From Roseiarcus sp963742305 (GTDB lineage Bacteria > Pseudomonadota > Alphaproteobacteria > Rhizobiales > Beijerinckiaceae), in assembly GCA_963742305.1 (NCBI GenBank), contig CAVULN010000028.1, positions 62,001-126,000 on the forward strand: a DNA stretch of 64,000 bases, written 5' to 3'. Made by a program: the position numbers and the translations under genes. The notes under the pieces are model-generated. The model had not been told where the DNA came from, ran no database searches, and was given only the letters and a program-made list of their open reading frames with translations. This document shows, one piece after another, positions 19,670 through 28,597 of this stretch. The first letter of the stretch is position 1. Each line of letters starts with the position of its first letter.

Positions 19670-20563
19670 ATGCGGCTTCTCGCGATTCTCCTCATGTGCT
19701 GCACGATGGTCTGCTTCACTGGGCTCGATACCTGCTCGAAATGGCTGAGCGCCTCCTTGCCGGCGGCGCAGATCGTCTGGGCGCGCTATGTCGGCGCGGC
19801 GGTGATCGCCCTCGCCGTCTCGCGCCCGCTGTCGCGGCCGGTCATGCTGCGCTCGAAGCGGCCGGGGCTCCAGCTTGTGCGCTCGACGTTCCTGCTCGGC
19901 TCGACCGGCGCGAACGTCATCGCGCTCCGTTACCTCCAGCTGTCGGAGACCGCGACGATTTCCTTCCTCGCCCCCGTCTTCGTCGCGCTTCTCGCCGGTC
20001 CATTCCTGGGCGAGAAGGTGGGGGGCGAGCGCATGATCGCCATCGCGGTCGGGTTCCTCGGCGTTGCGATCGCGACGCGCCCTGGGACGTCCGCCTTTCA
20101 GCCGATCGTCCTCGTCGCGGTCGCCGGCGTCCTCTGCAATTCGGCCTATATCGTGGCCACCCGCAAGCTCGCCGGCGCCGATGCTGCGCAGACGACGCTC
20201 GTCTGGACGCAGATCGCGGGTCTCGTGTTCCTCACTCCGATCCTGCCGTGGCTGTGGCGGCAGCCCGGATCATGGTCGGTCTGGCTGATCATGGCCGCGA
20301 CCGGCGTCTTCGGAGCCGCGGGCCATGCGCTCCTCATCATCGCCCATCGCTACGCTCCGGCGCCCGTTTTGAGCCCCTTCTTGTACACCCAGCTTATCTG
20401 GATGATCGTCTCCGGCGCGCTCGTCTTTGGCGACTGGCCGGCCGCCTCCACTCTGGCTGGAGCGGCTCTGGTGATCGCCTGCGGCGTTTTCCTCGCGCTT
20501 CGGGAGGGCAGGGGCCAGCCGGCGCCGCGAGCGGTGACAATTGACGCGGGGCAAAAAGTCTAG
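19670..20563 (+). CDS. DMT (EamA) family transporter
   Basis: Inner-membrane drug/metabolite transporter of 297 residues with ten predicted membrane segments arranged as two EamA repeats (about residues 5-135 and 150-285). ATG at 19670 follows GAGGACGGGG; an in-frame ATG at 19628 would add 14 polar residues. It lies 56 bp after hom on the same strand. The substrate is unknown; the family exports amino acids, metabolites or drugs. The proximity to hom does not identify it. Confidence 0.8.
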   Translation: MRLLAILLMCCTMVCFTGLDTCSKWLSASLPAAQIVWARYVGAAVIALAVSRPLSRPVMLRSKRPGLQLVRSTFLLGSTGANVIALRYLQLSETATISFLAPVFVALLAGPFLGEKVGGERMIAIAVGFLGVAIATRPGTSAFQPIVLVAVAGVLCNSAYIVATRKLAGADAAQTTLVWTQIAGLVFLTPILPWLWRQPGSWSVWLIMAATGVFGAAGHALLIIAHRYAPAPVLSPFLYTQLIWMIVSGALVFGDWPAASTLAGAALVIACGVFLALREGRGQPAPRAVTIDAGQKV

Positions 20564-20610
20564 TAACTTAATCAACATTATGATCTAGGGCCATCGAGCG
20601 GGGATCCTCC

Positions 20611-21393
20611 ATGTTGCATGGCATAGATCCGGTCTTTGCCGTTTCCGGGCTCATGGTCGGGCTGCTTGTCGGGTTCACCGGGGTTGGCGGCGGGTCCCTG
20701 ATGACGCCGCTTCTGGTGCTGGTCTTCGGAGTCCATCCGGCGACCGCCGTCGGCACGGACCTGCTTTACGCCGGCTTGACCAAGATCGGCGGGGGCGCGG
20801 TGCACGCCTGGCACGGCTCCGTCGACTGGCGGATCACGCGACGCCTCGCCTATGGGAGCGTGCCCGCCGCGCTTCTGTCGCTCCTTCTGCTCGCGCATCT
20901 GGGATCGACATCTAGGCAGAGCGGCGGAATCATCAGCACGACGCTCGGAATCGCTCTGATCGTGACCGCGTTCACCCTCACTTTCCGCAAGGCGCTGCTC
21001 CTCCGCCTGACGCGTCTCATGGACGGCGCGAGCGAGCGAAGGATCGGCGCTCTCACGGTCGCGCTCGGCGCGGTTCTTGGCGTGCTGGTGACGATCTCGT
21101 CGGTTGGCGCGGGGGCCATCGGCGCGACGATTCTGCTGACGCTCTATCCGAGATCGCCGATCGTGCGCATCGTCGGCTCCGACATCGCTCATGCGGTGCC
21201 GCTGACGCTGATCGCCGGCGCCGGGCATTGGTGGCTCGGATCGGTTGACTTCCACCTGCTCGTTTCTCTGCTTGCCGGCTCGATTCCGGGCATCCTCATT
21301 TCGAGCCACTTCGCCTCCCGCGTCCCCGACCGGGTCTTGCGCCCCATCCTGGCCGGCACGCTCGCGGTCGTCGGCGGACGCCTCGCGTTCTGA
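20611..21393 (+). CDS. TauE/SafE (TSUP) family membrane protein
   Basis: Putative sulfite/organosulfonate or other anion permease of 260 residues with about eight membrane segments. The N-terminal VGFTGVGGGSLMTPLLV and the second-repeat ISSVGAGAIGATIL are the characteristic paired glycine-rich motifs. It begins at ATG 20611 after a 47-bp AT-rich gap (20564-20610) that may hold its own promoter. The substrate is not determinable from sequence. Confidence 0.82.
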   Translation: MLHGIDPVFAVSGLMVGLLVGFTGVGGGSLMTPLLVLVFGVHPATAVGTDLLYAGLTKIGGGAVHAWHGSVDWRITRRLAYGSVPAALLSLLLLAHLGSTSRQSGGIISTTLGIALIVTAFTLTFRKALLLRLTRLMDGASERRIGALTVALGAVLGVLVTISSVGAGAIGATILLTLYPRSPIVRIVGSDIAHAVPLTLIAGAGHWWLGSVDFHLLVSLLAGSIPGILISSHFASRVPDRVLRPILAGTLAVVGGRLAF

Positions 21394-21454
21394 AAGACGG
21401 TTTGGACTTGTCCCCCGCGTCGCGTCACAATGCCGGCGCGGTCCGGAGAAGGCG

Positions 21455-21880
21455 ATGGCGGAAGAGGAGAGGGCGCTTGCGGTCGATGGGCTCCTCGAGA
21501 CATCGCTCTACGCGCGCGATCTTCAGCGCACCGCGACGTTCTATCGCGACCTGTTCGGACTGAAGACCCTCGTCGATTCGCCCCGCCTCGTCGCCTTCGA
21601 GATCGCGCGCCGCAGCGTTCTCCTGGTGTTTCAGGCCGGCGCAACGGAAGAGGACGTTGTCGATGCGCGCGGCGTGATTCCGGGGCACGACGGAGGCGGG
21701 CGCCTGCATCTCGCCTTCTCGATCGGCGCTCCTGACCTCGACGCCTGGCGCAGGCGGCTCGCTGACCGCGGCGTGGACCTCGCCGGCGAATATCGCTGGC
21801 CGCGGGGCGGGGTGAGCCTCTACATGCGCGACCCTGACGGCGCCCTGGTGGAGCTGGCGACGCCTGGCCTCTGGTGGTGA
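21455..21880 (+). CDS. VOC (glyoxalase/bleomycin-resistance) family protein
   Basis: Small metalloenzyme-fold protein of 141 residues with paired beta-alpha-beta-beta-beta modules: LETSLYARDLQRTATFYRDL at the N-terminus and SLYMRDPDGALVEL near the C-terminus. The Glu in the second motif is a usual metal ligand. ATG at 21455 has GGAGAAGG upstream. Activity could be glyoxalase, dioxygenase or thiol-transfer; no neighbour points to one. Confidence 0.78.
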   Translation: MAEEERALAVDGLLETSLYARDLQRTATFYRDLFGLKTLVDSPRLVAFEIARRSVLLVFQAGATEEDVVDARGVIPGHDGGGRLHLAFSIGAPDLDAWRRRLADRGVDLAGEYRWPRGGVSLYMRDPDGALVELATPGLWW

Positions 21881-22021
21881 GGCGAAGGCTCTCCCGCGAA
21901 AAGTCCTGAGGATACGAGGCGTCCGTACGGCGCCGCGTCCTTCTGCGTGCCTGCGCTTTCTGGCATGGTTGACGATAGTGATTCGCGGACCGCCGCGCCT
22001 TAGTAGGGATTGGGCCGCGCC

Positions 22022-23818
22022 TTGACGTCCTCCCGCTATTTCCTCGACGTTGAGACCTCGGCGCTCGGCTGGCCGTGGCGCCCGCGCCTCGATGTCGCGG
22101 GGGAATTGCGCGCGCTCGCCATCGCGCAAGTCGGCGGACAGGACGAGCTGATCGCCCGCGTGCTGGCCGGGCGCGGCGTCGCCCCGGATGCGGTCGACCG
22201 GCATCTCGCGCCGAGCTTCCGCGATCTGATGCCCGACCCGTTCTGCATGCGCGACATGGAAGCGGCGACCGAGCGTCTCAGGCGCGCGGTCATCGCCGGT
22301 GAACGGGTGGCGATCTTCGGCGACTACGACGTGGACGGGGCCTCGAGCGCCGCGCTTCTGAGCGAATATCTGAACGCCTGCGGGCTCCAGACGATTGTCC
22401 ACATCCCCGACCGCGTGACCGAGGGTTATGGCCCGAATATCGAGGCTATCGAGCGCTTCGCCGCCGAAGGCGCGACGCTCGTCGTCACGGTCGACTGCGG
22501 CGCGGTCAGCCGCGAGCCGTTCGAGGCCGCAAGCCGGCTCGGGCTCGACGTGGTCGTGTTCGACCACCACCAGCCGCCGGAGATCCTGCCGGAGACGGCG
22601 GCGCTCGTCGATCCCAACCGGGAGGACGACATCTCCGGGCTTGGCTACCTCAGCGCGGCGGGCGTCGTGTTCATGGCTCTGGTGGCGCTCAATCGCGCCC
22701 TGCGCGAGGCCGGCTTCTGGAACGGGCGGAAGGCGCCGGACCTGATGGCCGCGCTCGATCTCGTCGCTCTCGCCACCGTCGCCGATGTCGTGCCCCTGAT
22801 CGGGCTCAACCGCGCCTTTGTCGTCAAGGGGCTTGCCGTCATGCGCGAGCGCCGGCGGCCGGGCCTTGCGGCGCTGTTCGACATCGCCGGCGCCGGCGGA
22901 CCGCCGCGCCCGCATCACCTGGGCTTTGTGATCGGGCCGCGCATCAACGCGGGCGGCCGGATCGGCGACGCGGCGCTCGGGGTCAGGCTCCTGACCGCGG
23001 CCGACGACATCGAGGCACGAGCGATTGCGGCCGAGCTCGACCGGCTGAACCGGGTCCGCCAGGAGATCGAGATCGAGGCGCTCGCCGAGGCCGAGGCGGA
23101 GGCGTTGCTCTCGCTCGGGCTCGAGGAGCGCGGCGCCGCGGTCGTGGTGGCGGGGGAGACCTGGCCGCCTGGCGTGGTCGGGCTGCTCGCGGCCCGGCTC
23201 AAGGAGCGGTTCGGGCGGCCGGCCTTCGCGCTGAGCCTCGCCCAGGGCCTGGCGACCGGCTCGGGGCGCTCGATCGCGGGCGTTGACCTCGGGCGGACGG
23301 TGCGGGCGGCCGTCGAGGCGGGGATCGCGATCAAGGGCGGGGGACACCGGATGGCGGCGGGGGTGACGCTGGCCGCCGACCGGCTCGGCGAGTGGCGCGC
23401 CTTTCTCGAGGAGCGGCTCGGGGAGGCGGTCACGCGGGCGCGCGCGGAAGCCGGTCTCGAGATCGACGCGGCGCTGACCGCGACCGCCGCGACGCCGGAG
23501 CTCGTCCATCGGCTCGAGGCGGCCGGCCCCTATGGGGCGGGGGTTCCGGAGCCCCTGTTCGCGCTGCCCCGCCATCGGCTGGCGGAGGTCATGGCGGTCG
23601 GGGCGGACGGGCGCCATCTGCGGGTCCGCGCCGTCGCGGGCGACGGACGGGCGGTCGAGGCGATCGCCTTCCGCGCCGCGGGCAAGAAGCTCGGCGAGGC
23701 GCTCCTTCGCCTGAAGGGGGCGCCGGTCCATCTCGCGGGGACGCTCATGGTGAACCGCTACGGCGGCCGGGAGCGGGCGCAGCTCAGGGTTGTCGACGTC
23801 GCCGAGGCGGCGCGTTAA
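22022..23818 (+). CDS. recJ: Single-stranded-DNA-specific exonuclease RecJ
   Basis: 5'-3' ssDNA exonuclease of recombination and mismatch repair, about 598 residues. DHH-family motifs occur in order: FGDYDVDGASSAALL, VVTVDCG, VFDHHQPPE, NRED, then the DHHA1 motif GGGHRMAAG and a C-terminal OB-like domain. The start is not certain: TTG at 22022 follows AGTAGGGA by 12 nt and gives a normal N-terminus, while TTG at 22010 abuts that site. No ATG fits. Confidence 0.94.
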   Translation: MTSSRYFLDVETSALGWPWRPRLDVAGELRALAIAQVGGQDELIARVLAGRGVAPDAVDRHLAPSFRDLMPDPFCMRDMEAATERLRRAVIAGERVAIFGDYDVDGASSAALLSEYLNACGLQTIVHIPDRVTEGYGPNIEAIERFAAEGATLVVTVDCGAVSREPFEAASRLGLDVVVFDHHQPPEILPETAALVDPNREDDISGLGYLSAAGVVFMALVALNRALREAGFWNGRKAPDLMAALDLVALATVADVVPLIGLNRAFVVKGLAVMRERRRPGLAALFDIAGAGGPPRPHHLGFVIGPRINAGGRIGDAALGVRLLTAADDIEARAIAAELDRLNRVRQEIEIEALAEAEAEALLSLGLEERGAAVVVAGETWPPGVVGLLAARLKERFGRPAFALSLAQGLATGSGRSIAGVDLGRTVRAAVEAGIAIKGGGHRMAAGVTLAADRLGEWRAFLEERLGEAVTRARAEAGLEIDAALTATAATPELVHRLEAAGPYGAGVPEPLFALPRHRLAEVMAVGADGRHLRVRAVAGDGRAVEAIAFRAAGKKLGEALLRLKGAPVHLAGTLMVNRYGGRERAQLRVVDVAEAAR

Positions 23819-24053
23819 GTCCAGCTGACAACCGGACGATTACAACCAGGAGGCGACGTCCCGCCACATATGGAGGCGTCTGCCGGCGCTCCCGTTTCTC
23901 CTCATCTCCGCTCCGGCCCCGTCGGAGCCCGATCGGAAAACCTATAGCACGTGACCATTGCTTCTGTCAAGCCGAAGCTCGGCGGGGAATGCGAAAATGC
24001 GGGCGACACTCTGCCTGGTCTAGTGGCCGATCGAACATGCTCCGGTCTCGCGG

Positions 24054-24578
24054 TCACCGATTCGCGGCTTTGGTGAGAGGCGTCTCGGGCATCGGCCAAA
24101 CGTGGGACATGAGCCAGCTCGCGATGACCCCGACGACGCAGCCGAGCAACACCTCGCCCACCCTTCTCAGTCCCTGTTCCGCGCCGGTCAGTTTCGAGTG
24201 TTGCTCCAGCCCGGCGGCGATGACGATCGCGGCTGTGATGGGCGCTTGCCGCCACATGGTCGGGATGCGCACGAAGTAGGACGAAACCAGCACGGCGATG
24301 GAAATGGCGACTGGCAGCTTCCACTCGCTCGAGCCGCCGGCGATCAGGACGACAAACCCCACCGCGCCGCCAACCGCGGCGTTGATCATTCGAGCGCGAA
24401 GCATACGCAGGGCGTCCCCCATGATCGGCTCGCTCGCAGCAATCATCGACGCGATCGCCCAGATCGGGTCGACTCCCGCAAGATGACGCAAGATGAGAAA
24501 GAGCGCGGTCGTGCCGACGAACGCGTTCAGTGCGAAGCGCACGCCGTGTAGATCGTCTGCTCGAAAGCGTTCAAACAC
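24054..24578 (-). CDS. FUSC-like (aromatic acid exporter-type) small membrane protein
   Basis: Integral membrane protein of 174 residues with about five hydrophobic segments. It resembles the N-terminal membrane half of FUSC/aromatic-acid-exporter proteins (ALNAFVGTTALFLILRHL, then MINAAVGGAVGFVVLIAGG). It lacks the soluble second half of full exporters. The GTG start at 24578 follows AGAAGGA that overlaps the stop of the CYTH-like gene 16 bp upstream, so the two are co-transcribed. A role in anion efflux is inference. The 235-bp gap downstream (23819-24053) shows no gene. Confidence 0.6.
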   Translation of the reverse strand: MFERFRADDLHGVRFALNAFVGTTALFLILRHLAGVDPIWAIASMIAASEPIMGDALRMLRARMINAAVGGAVGFVVLIAGGSSEWKLPVAISIAVLVSSYFVRIPTMWRQAPITAAIVIAAGLEQHSKLTGAEQGLRRVGEVLLGCVVGVIASWLMSHVWPMPETPLTKAANR

Positions 24579-24594
24579 GCCTGAGGCCGTCCTT

Positions 24595-25482
24595 CTATTC
24601 GTGCGCTTGCGGGGGGTTGCCCCGCAAGCGGTACACCATGCCGGTCTTAGTCGTGCCGAGCGAAAGCCAATCGCGGCCAGCCTGCTGAAGCGCGATAAAG
24701 AAAGCGCGCATTCGCTCCCTTGCCTTCTCATGCAGCTCGTCACCGCGCTTGAACTTCGCCTGAAAGGCGAACTCTCCGCACAGCGGCCGGTACATGCCAC
24801 GTTCTCGCCAAAGCGCGACGTTTGCCTTCGCGGTTATGCCGTGGCCGAAGTCGAGCACCCCAAGATCCTGCAGCACCTCCTCGACGATGGTCTGGTTCAC
24901 GGTTTCAACACGAGCGCTTGAGGATTTCTTCAGGCCGGCGAGGCAGGGGAAGATATTGGCTAGCGTCGCCATGGATGTTTGGTCGCCTTCCGGCAGCTGA
25001 CTCAGGCCGATCTCGACATTGTGCGAGAACAGGAGCCTCATGCCGCCGACTTGATCCTTGAGCGGCAGGGCTTCCGCCTTGAACTTGATCTGGTATTCGC
25101 CCGCGATCTTGGGCCTCACGTCGAGGTCGGCGGCGGTCTGCATATCGGGATGACGGAACTTGAAGACAATCTCAGGATCGCCGGTCAGAAAGCCCTGCTC
25201 GTAGCGAGTCCGTCGCCGAAGGATGAACGCCTGATTGTAAAGGAAGAAATTGTGCGTATCGAGGAACAGCACCTCCCTCAGCTCGGGTGCGAGAACCACG
25301 TCGCGATTGTTGAGCGAAATCCCAAGCTCATTCGCGGTCTTCTCGACGAGCGCGCCATATTCGAGGAACGTTTTGGCGGCCGTGAAGCGATCGGGCTTCA
25401 AAATCAACTTGCACTCGAGGTACTGGACTGCATCGAGCGGATGCCCGTCGCTATAGGTCCCATCCTTGAGGTTAGGAACCAT
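24595..25482 (-). CDS. CYTH-like (triphosphate tunnel fold) hypothetical protein
   Basis: Soluble protein of 295 residues. Alternating charged strands recall the CYTH/triphosphate tunnel metalloenzyme fold: YLECKLIL near the N-terminus (the ExExK-type position), a FLDTHNFFLYNQAFILRRR segment like YFDT...LxxxGxxLRxR, EIVFKFRHPD and KFKAE. The family hydrolyses triphosphates or polyphosphate or makes cyclic AMP. Here ExExK is only partly kept, so the fold is a tentative reading. AGGAA lies just before the ATG. First gene of a pair with a FUSC-like membrane protein. Confidence 0.45.
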   Translation of the reverse strand: MVPNLKDGTYSDGHPLDAVQYLECKLILKPDRFTAAKTFLEYGALVEKTANELGISLNNRDVVLAPELREVLFLDTHNFFLYNQAFILRRRTRYEQGFLTGDPEIVFKFRHPDMQTAADLDVRPKIAGEYQIKFKAEALPLKDQVGGMRLLFSHNVEIGLSQLPEGDQTSMATLANIFPCLAGLKKSSSARVETVNQTIVEEVLQDLGVLDFGHGITAKANVALWRERGMYRPLCGEFAFQAKFKRGDELHEKARERMRAFFIALQQAGRDWLSLGTTKTGMVYRLRGNPPQAHE

Positions 25483-26157
25483 GCGTTCCTGAGAATTCCG
25501 GTCGAGCGGCGGGCTCCTTGCTGGATGCGGCGCTCTTGGCTCCCTGGACCGATGACTTGGCGCTCACTATGCCCCTCCCGCGCACTCTCTCTCGGGTCTT
25601 CCTTTAGCCGTATCGCGATCCTTCGGCGATATCTTAAGCGTGTCAGGATCGAAGCCAAGCCTAACCGATCTGCGCGCCTTCAGACATCGCTCTTTGCCTG
25701 TTGCCCTCCCCACGCCGCCGGCGCAGAGCCAAGGCGCGAGGCGGGATGTATCCAGCGCATCGGCGCCTCTCGACCGTCGCTGGCGGCAGGGCGCGATGCC
25801 CCGTTCCCCGGCGCCCCGCCAGCAAGACCGCGAAGGGTCTCGTGATCTTCGTGGCGCGGAGTCGGCCCGATCCGAGAGCGCGCGGCGAAAAAGTGGACAC
25901 CGGTTTTTCGTCAGAAAGCGCGCGAAATCAAAAAAGTTAGGGCGCGCGGCGATTCGACCGAATTACCGAGCGCTCTGGGCCGCCGTCCCTGCGCCCAGGC
26001 GGGTCCGCCAAAGGGTTGCCTACGGGCCGCGTGTCGCCCGGCTCTCACGAGCGGGTAACGCGCGAGGGCGCCCGCGGCGAATTGAGGGACTTCCCGGCTT
26101 TGCATCCCTGAACGAGCGGCGCACAGTCGCCGTTCGCCGGCCTCATCGGAGAAAACC
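25483..26157. other. 675-bp intergenic region
   Basis: Divergent promoter space between the CYTH-like operon and the flavin oxidoreductase. No open frame shows protein-like composition and no tRNA is seen. A Rhizobiales-type intergenic repeat lies at 25880-25940 (listed separately). Confidence 0.5.
25880..25940. repeat. Rhizobiales-type intergenic repeat with hairpin
   Basis: CGAAAAA at 25886-25892 pairs with TTTTTCG at 25904-25910 around GTGGACACCGG. An A-rich tail ending CAAAAAAGTTAG follows at 25929-25940. The AAAAAGTGGACACCGGTTTT pattern recurs between genes in Bradyrhizobium, Nitrobacter, Mesorhizobium and relatives. Identification is from memory of the pattern, not a search. Confidence 0.5.
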
Positions 26158-27555
26158 ATGACCCAGTCCGAACATTTCGACGTCCTCGTGCTTGGCAGCG
26201 GCCAGGGCGGAAAGTCGCTCGCGTGGGGCCTCGCCAGGTCCGGCAGGAAGGTCGCCGTCGTCGAGCGCCGGTGGGTCGGCGGCTCATGTCCCGCGGTCGC
26301 CTGCATGCCGTCGAAGAACGAGCTGTGGAGCGCGCGCGTCGCCCATATCGTCCGCCACGCCGCGGAGTTCGGCGCGTTGACCGGCGACGTCAGGACCGAC
26401 ATGGGCAAGGTGCTCGCCCGCAAGCAGGCGATGGTGAAGCGCGAGATCGCCCTCCACCTTGAGATGTACAAAGCGAGCGGCGCCGAGCTTGTCATGGGCG
26501 CCGGACGCTTCGTCGGCCCGAAGACGATCGAGGTCGCGCTGAACGACGGCGGCGCGCGCGTGCTGTCCGGCAATGAAATTGTCCTCAATGTCGGCACGCA
26601 CGCCGCCATTCCCGACGTTCCCGGCGTCGCTGCGGCGAAGCCGCTGACGCACATCGAGGCGCTCGAGCTCGACTACGCGCCTGCGCATCTGGTCGTGCTC
26701 GGCGGCGGCTATGTCGGCGTCGAGACCGCTCAGACATTTCGGCGCTTCGGCAGCCGGGTCACGGTCGTCGAGCCCGGCGGGCAGCTCATGGGGCGCGAGG
26801 ACACCGATGTCGCCCGGGAGATCCAGACGATCCTTGAGGGCGAGGGCGTCGAGGTCGTGCTGAACGCCAGGCCGGCCCGCGTTCAGGGCCTTTCCGGCGA
26901 GTCGGTTTCGGTGACCGCGAAGACGGACGCGGGAGAGCGGACGATCGAAGGCAGCGATCTCGTCGTGGCGGTCGGGCGCGTTCCGAACACCGCCGATATC
27001 GGCCTCGACAAGGCCGGCGTGGAACTGGACGCGCGCGGCTTCGTCCGCGTCAACGAGCGGCTTCAGGCGAGCGCGCCGGGTGTCTGGGCGATCGGCGAGT
27101 GCGCGGGAAGCCCGCAGTTCACTCACATCTCGATCGACGACTTTCGGATCGTCCGCGACAACATGGCCGGCGGCGATCGCCGGACCGGCGACCGGCAGGT
27201 TCCCTATGTCATGTTCACCGATCCGCCGCTGGCGCGTGTCGGCCTCTCGGAGGGCGAAGCGCAGCGTCGGGGCGTCGCGGCGCGGGTCGCGCGGCTCCCG
27301 ATGGCCCAGGTCCTGCGCACCGAGGCGACCGACGAGAAGCAGGGCTTCATGAAGGCGGTGGTGAGCGCGGACGATGATCGCATCCTGGGCTTCACCATGA
27401 TCGGCGCCGAGGCCGGCGAAGTCATGGCGGCGGTCCAGACCGCGATGATGGCGGGGCTGCCGTACACGAAGCTGCGCGACGGCGTCTTCGCGCACCTCAC
27501 GATGGCCGAAGGCCTGGGCTTTCTGTTCGCCAACGTCCCGGCCCGATCGGGCTGA
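26158..27555 (+). CDS. FAD-dependent pyridine nucleotide-disulfide oxidoreductase (mercuric reductase/lipoamide dehydrogenase-like)
   Basis: Flavoprotein of 465 residues, class I disulfide oxidoreductase. It has an FAD motif GSGQGGKSLA, a redox-active CPAVAC (Cys44 and Cys49) before MPSK, an NAD(P) motif LGGGYVGVE and a dimerisation domain ending with HLTMAE, which keeps the His-Glu pair. The spacing C-x4-C is normal but its filling differs from the usual CLNVGC. There is no N-terminal HMA domain and no C-terminal Cys pair, so mercury reduction is unlikely. GGAGA precedes the ATG. Substrate unknown. Confidence 0.8.
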   Translation: MTQSEHFDVLVLGSGQGGKSLAWGLARSGRKVAVVERRWVGGSCPAVACMPSKNELWSARVAHIVRHAAEFGALTGDVRTDMGKVLARKQAMVKREIALHLEMYKASGAELVMGAGRFVGPKTIEVALNDGGARVLSGNEIVLNVGTHAAIPDVPGVAAAKPLTHIEALELDYAPAHLVVLGGGYVGVETAQTFRRFGSRVTVVEPGGQLMGREDTDVAREIQTILEGEGVEVVLNARPARVQGLSGESVSVTAKTDAGERTIEGSDLVVAVGRVPNTADIGLDKAGVELDARGFVRVNERLQASAPGVWAIGECAGSPQFTHISIDDFRIVRDNMAGGDRRTGDRQVPYVMFTDPPLARVGLSEGEAQRRGVAARVARLPMAQVLRTEATDEKQGFMKAVVSADDDRILGFTMIGAEAGEVMAAVQTAMMAGLPYTKLRDGVFAHLTMAEGLGFLFANVPARSG

Positions 27556-27564
27556 GGAGGGCGC

Positions 27565-28585
27565 TTGGCGGACCTCATCGTTGCGACCGAGAGCGGGCTC
27601 TATTGCGCCGGCGGGCGATTTTCATATCGACCCGTGGCGCCCGGTTCAGCGCGCCATCATCACCCATGCGCATTCCGATCACGCCCGCTTGGGCTCCGAT
27701 GTTTACGTCTGCCATCGCCTGACGGCGCCCATCCTGCGCAAGCGCCTTGGCGATGTCGCGATCGAGACCGCGGCCTACGGCGAAATCCTGACCCGCGACG
27801 GGGTCGAGCTGTCGTTCCACCCTGCCGGCCACGTGCTCGGCTCCGCGCAGATCCGCGTGACCTCGAAAGGCGAAACGTGGGTCGCCTCGGGCGACTACAA
27901 GCTCGAGGACGACGGCGTGAGCGCGCCCTTCGAGCCGGTCCGCTGCCATACGTTCATCACCGAATCGACCTTCGGGCTGCCGATCTACCGCTGGCGCCCT
28001 CAGGGCGAGCTGTTCGCCGCGATCGACGCCTGGCGGCGCGAGAACATTATGGCCGGCCGCGCCAGCGTTCTCTTCGCCTACGCGCTCGGCAAGGCGCAGC
28101 GCGTGCTGGCCCATGTCGACGCCGAGCTTGGGCCGATCGTCTGTCACGGCGCGGTCGAGGCGATCAACGCGCTCTATCGGGAGGCGGGGATCGCGCTGCC
28201 CCCGACGCGTCTGGCGACCGGGATCGCCAACAAGCGCGATTTCGCCCGCGCCCTCATTCTGGCGCCGCCCTCGGCCGCGGCGAGCCCGTGGCTCAGGCGC
28301 TTCGGCGACTATTCCGACGCGCTCGCCAGCGGCTGGATGCAGGTCAGGGGAAACCGCCGCCGGCGCTCGCTCGACCGCGGCTTCGCCCTGTCCGATCACG
28401 CCGACTGGCCGGGCCTGATCGCGGCGATCGAGGCGACGGGCGCGGAGCGGGTTCTGGCGACGCACGGGCAAACGGAAGCGCTGGCGCGATACCTCCGCGA
28501 GAAGGGTCTCGACGCCCAGGCGCTGAAGACCGCTTACGGCGACGACGAGGATGCGGGCGGGGCGCCGGCGGAAAGCGAGGGATGA
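27565..28585 (+). CDS. Ligase-associated metallo-beta-lactamase DNA exonuclease (frameshifted in this sequence)
   Basis: Nuclease of the beta-CASP-like metallo-beta-lactamase family that partners ATP-dependent DNA ligase in bacterial repair clusters; about 339 residues. The metal motif THAHSDHARLGS, HPAGHVLGS, SGDYK and the late FALSDHADWPG are present. The TTG start at 27565 follows AGGAGG. An extra G in the run 27613-27615 shifts the frame after LYCAG; dropping it restores GDFHIDPWRPVQRA. The partner ligase in this window lies about 10 kb away at 38112-39848. Confidence 0.83.
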
Positions 28586-28597
28586 GGGCGGGGCGCC

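Noticed and set aside
18305..20563. Homoserine dehydrogenase-transporter fusion
   Set aside because: The frameshift at 19192 skips the true stop; the ACT domain ends at 19613 and the transporter has its own start at 19670.
26158..27555. Mercuric reductase
   Set aside because: The redox CPAVAC pair is present, but the N-terminal metal-binding domain and the C-terminal vicinal cysteines of MerA are absent, and no mer genes are nearby.
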